DNA of 64,000 bases from Cloeon dipterum. Its lineage: Eukaryota; Arthropoda; Insecta; Ephemeroptera; Baetidae. Position 1 is the stretch's first letter. The number at the start of each line of letters is the position of its first letter. The DNA lies in contig NC_088786.1 in assembly GCF_949628265.1 (NCBI RefSeq), positions 39,391,681 to 39,455,680 on the forward strand. Reading direction: 5' to 3'. Shown here one piece after another: positions 1 through 11,500 of the stretch. The notes under the pieces were generated by a model, which saw only the letters and a list, made by a program, of their open reading frames with translations, had not been told where the DNA came from and made no database searches. A program made the translations under genes and the position numbers.

Positions 1-1020
1 CCACAAATGCCCCCGCCAAAATTTTGCGCCATTTTTTAAGGTTTTGGAATTTCAAAATTAAATCGTGATCAAAGAACAGTTCAATTTCAGATTTTTTTTG
101 CTTGATTTCGATTTCTCTCGATGTAATATATAAATTAGTGCCAATTTTCAGGGAAAAATCCCTAAATTTTTAGATAAAACGTCGTTTTACAGTAGGGAAC
201 AGCGCTTGGAAAAACCTGAAAAAATTAATTTTAATTTTTCTATGGGCACGAAAAATGTAATAATTGTTTTCCAGACCGGTAATGGTCCTGCGCGTGCGGT
301 GGAGTCAGTTAAACACTCGAATTTTGCTGCGTTTTGAGAAATTCACAAATTTTCAATTCAAAAATTGGAAAAAATCATGTTTTTCAAAGTTCAAAATGTA
401 TCTCCACCTAGGTTTTCGATTGGATCGGCTCGAATTAATTCTTAAAGTGATCTCAGATAAATTCCTCGTCGACTGAGGAGCCAATTTTTGTCCTCGACCG
501 GTATTCATTGATAATTTTGAATTTTTCAAAAATTAGGATGAAATAAATTCGTGAAAATTTTAAAAATATTCCAATTTTGTAAAATTGCACACTGGCGGAT
601 GCGCCTCATCAAGAGGCGTCGATTGGTACCCGAATCGGCGCCGTCGGGCCCATAGGGCCCCGCCTGGGCCCCGAAAACCAAAATTTGGAATGTCACAAAT
701 CGCGTTTTTTCGACTTTCAAAATTAGTAACTCGGCTTCTATAGGTTGTACGACGGAAAACCAAAGTTTGTCAGACTCGTCATAAAATTCTGCGTCTTTTA
801 GAGTCAGTCACTGCCGCCGCCAATGCCCCCCGAAATCTTCAATATTTTTTTAACTTATGAACAGCTCAATTTCAGATATTTTTCGCTTGATATTGATCAC
901 TCTCGATGCGATATATCAAAGAAAATGAGATTTTGAGGAAAATTTCCCTAAATTGTGAAATAAATCATGGCTTTACTGCAGGAAACAGTGCTTGGAAAAC
1001 GGGAAAAAAATAATTTTGAT
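1..1020 (+). repeat. Family A repeat, long-unit copy (intron of BORCS5-like gene)
   Basis: This stretch belongs to the dispersed family called A here. Its modules are the TCTATGGGCACGAAAAA block (about 239-256), the ATCTCC/GATCGG block (about 400-470), the CGCCTCATCAAGAGGC block (about 600) and the GGGCCCATAGGGCCCC block (about 645). Bases 74-215 recur with substitutions at 859-1000 (GAACAG..TCAATTTCAG to ACAG..GCTTGGAAA), so a unit of about 785 bp is partly duplicated head to tail. No coding capacity is visible. It lies upstream of the exon at 1140 and so is probably intronic. Confidence 0.7.
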
Positions 1021-1139
1021 TTTTCTACAGTTTTGAGTTAGAAAATTAATTATTCGAGGAGAATTGGCAATAATTCTGACCTGAATTTAAATTAAGAATT
1101 AATTTTTAATGACACTTTATTTAAAAATCTAATTTGCAG

Positions 1140-1355
1140 ATCGACTCAGGGTTGAACCGGCTGATGGGGAACCTGAGCGAGCGGCAAAAGCGGTTCGCCA
1201 AGCTGGCCGAGAAGTTGAGCAAAGTGCACGAAGTGTCGAGCCAGCTGAACCGGTGCCACTCGCTGCTCAACCACCTGATCGAGAGCATGGAGACGCTGAA
1301 CAACTCGCTGCCCATCGACGACCGGCTCGAGCCCTTCGTCTGGACCACGGGCTGA
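1140..1355 (+). CDS. BORCS5: BORC complex subunit 5-like, last coding exon (partial gene)
   Basis: This is the terminal coding exon of a gene that begins left of the window. A good acceptor (AATTTGCAG) ends at 1139 and the frame enters at phase 0; TGA is at 1353-1355. The 71 encoded residues form a helical, heptad-like segment with the signature SERQKRFAKLAEKLSKV, followed by LNNSLP...RLEPF. This closely resembles the C-terminus of BORCS5 (Myrlysin/LOH12CR1), which has ERQKRYAKYAEQ...LNSMLP..ERLEPF as I recall it. BORC recruits ARL8 to lysosomes and drives their outward transport. The upstream exons, including any N-myristoylation site, are not in the window. The assignment rests on one exon; another BLOC-1/BORC coiled-coil subunit is the main alternative. 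Confidence 0.75.
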   Translation: MDSGLNRLMGNLSERQKRFAKLAEKLSKVHEVSSQLNRCHSLLNHLIESMETLNNSLPIDDRLEPFVWTTG

Positions 1356-1478
1356 ACCTTTAAGACAAAAACCAACATAAAAACAAGACTCTTCCTCTAG
1401 TCGACAACTGTGACGAAAAAATAGTTCGTTTCATTGTTTGCTCACTCGCATCTGAAATTTATTTTTTTCCTTCCTTGA

Positions 1479-1484
1479 AATAAA
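1479..1484 (+). terminator. Polyadenylation signal of the BORCS5-like gene
   Basis: AATAAA lies 124 bases after the TGA at 1355, a normal 3'UTR distance. Cleavage would fall near 1500, almost on top of the opposing 3' end of choline kinase. Confidence 0.7.
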
Positions 1485-1514
1485 ACGCTGGAAAATAATT
1501 TAATTTCTGGCCTT

Positions 1515-1524
1515 TTTATTTATT
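1515..1524 (-). terminator. Overlapping polyadenylation signals, probably for choline kinase
   Basis: TTTATTTATT on the + strand gives two overlapping AATAAA on the minus strand. They are the clearest minus-strand signals downstream of the choline kinase stop at 2503, implying a 3'UTR of about 1 kb. An undetected nearer, weaker signal is possible. Confidence 0.5.
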
Positions 1525-2502
1525 GCTAGAATTATATAAAAAGATTACATAATAATACAATCAGTCTCCTTTGGATCAGAGATTTTCTTATCATTGCGTT
1601 AAAAGGGCTAAGGCAGAAATCCACATCTACGCTCTTAAAAGATTAAAAAACCGATTTTTTTAAACTAAAAGTTGCACTACCAGAATTTCGTACATATCTT
1701 ACACCAACAAACCCGTCATAAACTCTGTTTCGACAATTTTGGTCCGAACCAAATATAAATAATCCCAGGGCACGCCCTTCTCTATAGTTTAAAGGACATG
1801 TCAATCAAAAACTTTTTTAATTAAATTTTTGAAGCATAACAATCGGAAAATCAGAATCGCGTTGGAATTTTTTCAATCGGATGAAAATTTCTTGATGTTC
1901 AGACGCCATTTTTTTCAGGGTCGATCGATTTTCTGGGCTGTAATTTTATTCTAAACACTTCATATTGTGTTTCAAACAGTAACGAAGCAAAAAAATAATT
2001 TCAAAATGGCGACTTTAAAGGACCCTTAAATCCAAAATGGCGGAAATATCTCTTTTAATCTGAAATTCCAATCAATTCCATAATTTTCAGCTCCATTTAA
2101 AAAATAAAATTTCCAACATGAACGTGTCCTTTAATAATTTGAGTTGTAGACAACAGATTTGATATATAACAGTTATACAGTGCGCAGTAGACTGCGAGAG
2201 TAGATTCAGTAGAGATATCACATCAGCCAGTGATAATGACAATAATGTAAAATCCGTTCAATCCGACCTGCAGGTCCGCGTGTGTGTGTAAGCTCAATCA
2301 GAGGGAAATGCATGACAGATTTTGTGCCTTTATCGTAAATTGAGTGAGAGGTGCTGGACAATGGACAAGAGAGACTGGCGGTCAAATTGGCACTTGAATT
2401 TATAAAAAGTGCTTCTCCGCGATCTGTGCATATTGTGCTTTCCTTAATCTCAGCGTGGCTTTTTTCATAAATAGAATTATAGATTATTTTTAGGACTGGC
2501 AC
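1525..2502 (-). other. Presumed 3'UTR of choline kinase
   Basis: AT-rich and without a recognisable gene. It lies between the choline kinase stop codon and the minus-strand AATAAA pair. It contains CAAAATGGCG-type words near 1984 and 2033. I see no repeat copy elsewhere in the window. Extent is inferred from the poly(A) signal only. Confidence 0.4.
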
Positions 2503-5500
2503 TCAGTCGGCCATCTCCTCGGCCTTCCTCTTGCCCAGGTGCGTCCCGGGCACGTCCACCGCCTGATGGCACCCTTTCGCGTCGGGCAGCAGCTTGCTCT
2601 TGTGCAGGAAGTACGCGTCGAACCTGGCGTTGCTGTACTCCTGAAAACAAAATTAATTTTATTTCAAAAAACGTAGGAAATTAAATTCTAAACTAGCTCT
2701 TGACAGGGTCGAGATATCACCCTGAGATTTTCACTGTTAAACCTAGTTTTCGACCCTGAAGAACTTTTAAATTTACGAAAAATTCGCAGGTCGAAGGACA
2801 AGGTCACATTTCGCGACCTTTTTTCGATAATTCAAAATTAAGGGATGATCACCTCCTCCGAATTTTTCGGGCTTCAGGGCGAAAATGTAGCCCGTAAAAT
2901 TCTGCACAAGCACACCAAATTTCAAAGGTGTAACCGCGATAGTTTTGCCGCAATTCTAATTTGAAAATTTAAAAAACCTGCCAGAACGCGCATGCGCAGT
3001 ACGCCTCTCGTTCGTAAAGTGTATTTTTCCGCTTTTTAGTGGTTTAAAACACCAAGAGAGCCTAGCATGGACCTAGGAAGGTTAAAATCGACCTTCAGAG
3101 TCTTACCCTGACGTGACCCTGAGATATTAAATTTCGAAAATTTCCAATTTCATCGATCTTGGTGTCTTTTTATAGGTTTTCGCCGGTGAAAAACTCAAAT
3201 GAAAAGCCAAAACTGCCTAATTACGATCCTGAATCTAGTTCTTAAAATAATTGAGGTAGCAATTAATCCTGACCTGATGTTAAAAATGGTTAAAATTTTG
3301 TATCCAATCCACTTACCAAGTATCCAAACGGAATCTGGGAAACCTTCGAGTTGACCAGGCTCCAGAGGCCCCAGAAAAAGTGTGAGGCGAGGGTGAAGGC
3401 GTGCACCTCCTTCAGGACAGCTTGTTCCTCGTTTGCCCTGACGCTCAGGTCGGAGGGGGCGGTCCGGCACGTCGAGCTTTCCGCGTGCAGGGTCGCCAGG
3501 TAGGCCCGGACGAAGTTGAGCTGAAATTCGAGCCGAGGTAAGTTTCCGAAATTTACCGAAAAATGAAAGTTTTGTTTTTTCTCGGGTTTCCCCCTTTTTG
3601 ATTTTGATATTTTTTTGTGTGGAGCAATTAAAAAAGGAAATCTATAGCTGTTTAAGGTAAATGGTCCGAGGCGAGCGAGTGCAGGGGACGGGAAAACATT
3701 TGCGCCAATCAGGAGCAAAAGAATTCGCAGTCCCACGACGAGAAACTCTCGCCTCGGAAGATGTGAAACAAAAATAAGGCAGCAAACATCGAGATCTCAT
3801 TTTTTGCACAAAATTTAAGATTCGAATTGCTGCTTTGCTTTGTGAAAGAGGATTTTTGTGACTTGAATTTGGCCTGTGAATTTTTGACCGTTTTTTTTTA
3901 ATTAAATTTATAGCATAAATCACGCGATTAAAGCAAACATTTTAGTCCTTCACTGTAGATTTTTCTTCAAATATTGATTATGGATCGCTGAAAGCTTGAA
4001 AATATTTATTTAATAGAGATAATTAGATCGTTAATTTAAAAAAATGCATGAAATTTAATAAAATACATATAAATTCATGATAAAAAAATACAACTAATGC
4101 AAATAAATAATTTTTAAAATACGTGAAATGATTTTAATTTGTTTATTAATCTAAATTAAAAAAGTAATTTATTAAAGACCGTCTTTGACGAAGTTTCTGA
4201 GCTCACCAATCGATTCCTGAGGGTCGAATTAGGTAAAATTGATATTTTTCCGTTAAAAAAGTGAAGCGCGACGTGCGAACTTTTTTTCCCGCCAAACCAA
4301 TATGAAAGCGACAACTGCGCATGCGTCAGAGCTGGCTGGATCTGACAAAGAAGTCATTGGTGACTCTGCAAGTGCTCAAACCAGCTCTCACGCATGCGCA
4401 TTTCTCGCTAATACGTTGATATTGTTTTGGCGGGAAAATAGTTCGCAGGTACAGCTGGACGTTTTGGTCGGAAAAAGTATCAATTATACCTAATTCGACC
4501 CTCAGGAATCGATTGGTGGGCTCAGAAACATCGTCAAACATGGTCTTGAAATTCTTTTAGCAGTTTTTAATCAATTAAAAATGTATGCTCAATTTGAACA
4601 CAGTCGAAAATTCACAGTCCTAAAAATTGTGACTTTTAAATATTTGGCACAATTAATATTATTTTAATTGATCATTTTTAAGATTGTTTGATATGAAGGA
4701 GAGAGGATCACGGCATTTTGTCGCGCAAATACAATTTGTCAGCGCAAGGCTGTCGACTCGATCGCCGCGGTGCGGTGTCTCTGCGTGCAGGTCGCAGCTT
4801 TCTCTCTGCAGCCACCAGCCCCTCGATTGCCACTCTCTCAGACCACAATAAGCAGGCTCTGAGAAACGATTCATAACACAATGCGCACATCCAGCAGCGG
4901 GTCTCTAATTTTGTTTTGTCTGCAGCCACTTTTCTTTTTATGCTTTACTCTGTTTTTTTTTATTCAGGGGGGAGGGGAGGGACGTGAAGAGTTTTTAATG
5001 AGAGAATAATATGATTCGCTAAATACACGCAAAGGGGTTTAAGGCGAATCTGCTTCCGTTTGCACTTCAAAACTGAATTGGCTCCCACGTGGAAAGAAAA
5101 CCATGCAGATTTTTCAAACAGGATTTGAAAAATTTCCGATTTTTTCTGCTAAATTGTCAGATGAAAAATCAATTTTTATTTAAAGTGGAATGATAGGGAT
5201 TTTTTATTTACCGGTTACGCCCTCTTTTTTTAGCAAAGTAAATTAATTACTTCCGGAGGGAGAAAAATTATGAAAATTTAATAGTGAGAAGATAAAAAAT
5301 AGTTCTTTTGAGTCTTGAAAGTTATTATTTATTTTTTCAAAAATTTCAGATTTTCGAAAGGGGTGTGTGTTTGTCCTGATTAAAATTCAGCAGTTGATAG
5401 TAGCGTCAAAAACTGCCTAAATTCAAAAAGCTGATTAAATTTCCAGTTTTTTTCCTACTGAGCAAATTTTTCTCAAATTAACTGTTTTCGTTGTTAAATT

Positions 5501-8500
5501 CACAATCATTCCTCTTTAATTTGAGGAAATTTGGCAGAACCTGTTTAAATTCCAAGCTGTAAACAAACAAAAGCCGGAAAGGAAACGTGCAGAATGCGGC
5601 GCCAAATTCAATTTTAATGTGCAAAGGCATGCTTCTTTTTATAAAGAATTACTGGTAAGCCATGCAATTTAACTATAAGAGGGGATGAAACTAACAATTT
5701 CTGTGCTGCTTACTCCAGCACTTTATACAGAATTCTCCAAAGGGCGGGAAAACAGCAGTAAAATTATATAACCCTTTCAATGAGACGGACTGCCGAAGCA
5801 AAATATATAAAAAAAACCAAAGAAAATAATGAACGACATCGCGTCGGATGGCGAAAACTTACTTGCTGCTCTGTACTTGGGTAGTTTGTCCGCGTTTCGA
5901 AGAAGTTTGGCGACTGCTTGTTGCTGTAGTCGTAGACCCACTCGCAGAAATGGTTGGCCAGGTCGAAGGCGCGGTAGTTGTAGGCGCAGTACTCGAAGTC
6001 GATCGGCACCAGGCTGTCCGACGGGCTGGACGCGTCGTCGCGCAGCAGAATGTTGCCTTCCTGCAGGTCGTTGTGGCAGAAAACTACTGGAGACCCGACT
6101 TTCAACAGGAACTTCCTGAAAATGTTGATTTAAATTAATAAATAGCGGTCATTTTCATTCATATTCTGTAATATTGGGTGATTTTCACTAGTTTTGAGCT
6201 GAAAAGAATTTTTTAAAAATGTGAAAAGTAGTTTTATCGAGATTTTTGCTCTCATTTCCGAGCAATTCCACTGGGGAACCTGAATAAATTGAATATTTTT
6301 ACTGTTTTTAAAATCAGAATCCCCAGAAACGCAAAGAAAACAGTTAAAAACACAGGAAAAACAACAAAAATGGCGCTAGAACCTCTTATTTTGGGAAAGT
6401 AAACAAAGAATTTCATATAAGGCTTTTGATTGGCTGATTTAAGAGTGGGGAGCGTTACATGGCGGATTTTCAAGCCTCCCTGGCATGTCCTTGGCATGAA
6501 AAGTGGAAAAAACGCACTTGAATCATTGAAATCAGACAGAAAACACAAAGAATTTCTCCATCAATGACCGATTTAAAAGGCGCGCCAAAAAAAAACATAA
6601 TTATTTTGTTCATTAATTCTTGGAGCTGCCGCGCGCTTCCAGCTGGCGTGACGACTACGTTCATTGCCTCATCGCCCGCCCCCTCTCCTCCACTCTCCCG
6701 CCAGCAGCCAATCAGAATGCAGGATGGCGCGATTTTCCACAGAATTTCGCCATTTGGCGCAATTTTTATGAAAAATCGAACTAACCTCAGCCACTTGAGT
6801 TCAGCGACCAAGTTATGGGCTAAAATGTTGCGCAGCAACTGCGACGAGTGCGGGTCGGTGTTCTGCTCGTCCTTGATCTCGTCCTGGATGCTCTGCATCC
6901 ATCTGGAAAGACACAATACCGGATTAATTTGATAGAAACGCCAGCGACGTCTCGATAAATGGGAGTGGGTCAAATATAGTGGCTTTGTTTACTTGGCGGG
7001 CTTCTTAATAAAAAAATTCTCACCTGTTCATGGTGTCCCAGAGCCACCTGGGCTCCTTGCTGACGGGCACGTTCATGGAATGAATTTGCGCCATTTTCTC
7101 AGCAACAATCACGCTAATTTTAGGGTCCTTGAGTTCCTCCGTGTGCAGTGGACGGGCCTGTAATAATAAATAATTATAAAATTCGCTCTTATTAGTTTTA
7201 ATCGGCATATAATTACGGGAATAAACTCCTCTAGTCTGCCTCCGGGGAAGACGCCGTGCAGTTTGGGGCCGAGCCGCCGCTCAGAGAGCAGAGTGAAAAT
7301 TACAGACTCGGTGATGAGGCCTTCGAGGGCCTTTTCGCCGTGGATTTGCCCGTAGAAGCGCAGCAGCACCTGCGACGGCTCGCCGTTTCTCGCCGGACGG
7401 TTGCTCGGAAGTTTGCACAGATACAACCAGTTGCTCAAGCCTCCACTGCAAAACAGAACGAAAAATCCAAAATATTAAAAAATGGGAGTCAAATTTACTG
7501 AGAAAAAAAACCTATAAACATTTTTTAATTAATAGGGTTAATTTATTCTGCAAAGTTCTGGAAAATTCTTGATGCCAATGCATGGAATGATCCTTTAGGA
7601 TTCAATTGAAGCCAAAATTGAGCTAAGTAACCGTGCAAATTTTTTAGAAAAGTGGCTGCAAATGGTGCGGACTGTCTCCTTACTTGAAATCCTATTTTAT
7701 TTCAAAACCAAGAGTTTCCCTAAAAAGTTTCACACGCTGTTGGACAGATCTCAACAAGAGGAATCGAAATCTGCCAAGAAAATGTGGTCAAGCCGTGAAT
7801 ATTTTGGAGAAAATTTTAATATTTTGCATCCAACAGTTAAAAAATAATTTTTATCTGTCGACCTGTATCGATCCATACTTTATAAATAAATTTCTTCAGC
7901 ACTTTGTAAGTCTTTTAATTGAATTCTGCTGACAGCTCTGTTGATTCCCCAGTCACACGCGTCATTAATTAAACAACACGCGTTTACACGATGATGCAAA
8001 CGACTTCTTGCAACGACAGCGATAAAGAAACTTATTAAAGCCGGCAACTGCGGCACATTTTCGATTGAATAACACGGCGCCGTACTATGTAATTAAGAGA
8101 AGGATTTCTTGCTTATCTAAAGAGCAAATCAGAAAAAAATGGGGACATGCATGCGGATTGCGGATTCCCGCGACAGATAAGATAAGATTAATGAGAATGA
8201 AACTTGACTTTCATTCATTCTAAAGACTGCGATTATTTTATACATTCAAGATTTGCGCTCGTTTTTGCATCAAATTAGAATTAAACTAAAAAATTTATTC
8301 CTTTCTCCGTCAAAATTAATAGTTGTTTGAATATTCGCCCGTTTGGAAGCTGCGCAGTAAACTTGTGCGCATCTCAGGCATGCGCAGTATGTTCAGATTG
8401 CTTTTTTATCTCACAGGGAGGCTGAAACTCATTACTGCGCATGCGTGAACCAAATTAAAACCTTCTGCGCAGTCGAAATTCCCACGAGGGGTCCAGATTT

Positions 8501-11500
8501 TGATCTGTGTTGGTTCCCGCCGGTCAGAACGTCAAAATGGCGTCAAAATAATGAAGATTTTCAAAGTGATTAAATTAATTCGCCCATTTCGAAGCTGCGC
8601 AGTAATCTTGTGCACATCTTGAGCATGCGCAGTATGTTTAGATCTCTATTTCATCTCACAGGGAGGCTGAAACTCATCAGTGCGCATGCGTGAACCAAAT
8701 TAAAACCTTCTGCGCAGTCGAAATTCCCACCGGGGACCGGATTGCGATTTGTGTTGGTTCCCGCCGGTCAGAAGTGAATATGGCGCCGAAATAATGGCGG
8801 CAAATCAGAAGACAGTCCAGTGACCAATCAGAAGCGTCGAAAAAGGGGCGTGCCGGCCTAATAATTTCATGCCCGCGTAATTTCTTAAATTTCCATTCGC
8901 CTGAAGTGCCATCTAACGGTCGATTCCTGGGGTAATCAGCTGTTACTAAAGAAATAACAAGAAAAACATTTAAATTTTTCCACCGTTCCCTATTAGACGC
9001 CATTTCTGCGCGTCGCGTGGTCTCTTTTTTATAAATCTAATCTCATTAAGCGTGAGCAGAGGCAGAGGCGAAACATTTTCTGCTTGCGGTTGGCTTCGTG
9101 TGTCTCATGGTCGGCACATTTATTATCTATTTTTACATTCGTTCACCTTTACGGATCAAGTTCAGGGTCAGCAGTGTGGGACTTTGGGTTGCTGTTTGGA
9201 ATACGAAGCGCGCGTCCTGGCCCAACAGTTGAACGACCTGACCACTATTTTGCCTATAGTATACGAGATTTAATTATGTAAATTATGAGTTGCGAATGGT
9301 AAATAGGATTTGATCCACTTTTGAAGAATGAAAAGTGTGATGATAAGGAGATCACGTGCTGCGCAGGTCATTGGGGAAAATCGACTTTGGTCTTAGAGGC
9401 GCGTGAGCGAAAACACGCACCGACGGACCGACCGCGCGCGCTCGCGGATGAGAAACCCTTCCGGCGTAAAAACAACGGGAAGAGGAAATAAAATTGCGTC
9501 TTGTGATGAATGGAAATGGAAATACACACACTTAGGCGCGGTTAGAGGTCTCTCACAGGATGAAATAATTCTGGTTTTAGAGAGTTTTCGCTTGGTATGC
9601 GGATTGAGGAATTCATTCGCTAAAAATTGGTAAAGCTTTTATTTTGGTAAATGCGTTTTTAATTTAAAAATGTTAACTGTTCCAATTGAATTTTGCCGAA
9701 TAAATTTTTGCGCTTCATTTCGATTCTTCTTGTCGCAATCAATCCGAGAATTGTGAGGAAAATTCCCTAAATTTTGAAATAAATTTTAAAGGCAAAGCAG
9801 TGAAAATTCCATAATTAAAAAATGTAATGGTTAAAATAAAATAAAATGACGTCAATTGAGCAGTTGCATAAATAAACCCTTAATGTTTGAAGCCGCCAAC
9901 AGATGGCACAACCACAGACTTTCTTAAAAAATTTTGTTTTAAGCGGCTTTAGGGCATTTCCGCTGCGATTTCAGACTCAATCTAGCTATTTTCCTTTTTT
10001 TTAATTAATTTGCTTTTTTTTGACGTGCTGAAAACCAAAATCGGTTCAGCCATTCGCCGTAGAAACGTTGCAAAAGATTTTTTTATTTCAAAAAATAGTT
10101 TTTCACGATTCTACGGCGATTTGCTGAACCGATTTTGGTTTTCAGCACGTCAAAAATGAGCAAATTAATTGAAGAATGCACAGTAGCTAGATTGAGTCTG
10201 AAATCGCAGCGGAAGTGCCTTAAAATCGAAAGTCTACGGTGACGCCATCTGTTGGCGGCTTCGAACACTCAGGGTTTATGCAACTGGTGAATTAAAGCAA
10301 ATAAATTTAAAAAAATGCAAAAATAATTTAAAAACACTGAATTGTAGACAGAATTAAATTCGTGCCCGACGATCAACGCCTTAATTTTATTTAATAATCC
10401 GATTTAAAAAGGTCAGACACTAATTTCATTTCTCTAAAATTCCTGGGAATTTATCAGTTGCTTTAAATTTCAAAATCATTTCCATCGTCCTTTAATACTT
10501 TCGTCCTCTCTTAAAATAATCTTCAAGAAGAGGTCAAGTGGTACAAAAAGTTGTTAAACTCTTCAACTCACACCGTCAGCGATTATTCAGCAGGACAGAA
10601 ATTCGCAACAAACAGCAATAATTTTTTCCCTCACTCAGCACTGCACGTGGACGGAAAATACATCTCGTAACAAATTTATTATTTATTCAACAATCGTACA
10701 TAAAAAAATCCAATTAAATTGCTCCCTTTATTATTGTGCTTTCGAGTTTATTTATTTTTCTTTCAGCGCGTCGAGAGTGTGAGTGTGTGCGGAGAAACTG
10801 CAAGGCCGAATGCATAATCAAATGGTTCGAGTGTTTCTTTCCGTCCGGCCGTCTGGCTGCGTCTCAAAAGCGCTATTTCGGATTCGGAAAGAGCAAAACT
10901 GCGCGCAGCATCCAACGCGTCTCTCTTTTTCTCTCTTTTTCTCAGGAGACAGAATGTAACGCGAGAAGCTTCCAGAATTATTTGGTCTTTGGTCGGCACA
11001 CACCTCCCATCAGGTGAGGCTGCAACCTGCACCTGATTGGTCCTTCATTGCTCTCTCTCAAAGGTCGCCCGACTGCGTGACGCCGCACCGCGATCGAATA
11101 ATCGGGATTTTTTGTTTTTTTTTGCTGCGGCCACAAAGGCCTAACCGAGATATAAGGTGATTAAAAAGAATTAATGGAGTGCATATAGAATGTATATTTA
11201 TGACGATCATTTAAACCGTGATGCAGCTAAATTTGAAAATAAATTTATAACTCTAATTTAGGTTAGTTTAAAATTAAATGACAGAACGTGAGTAAAAAAA
11301 TTAAATGAAGTGGTAAAAATGATTAAAATCATATTTTATAAAAAGGTTTTTTTATTTTAAAATTTTAACAAATTTACGATTGAAACAGAGCAAATCCTAC
11401 GGAAAAAAACTAGTTAATTTGTTTTTCCCTATTTTTTTATTCTAATCCAGTGGTAACTAAGAGAAATGTTAAAAATATCTTTTTTTATTTGACCAGTTGC

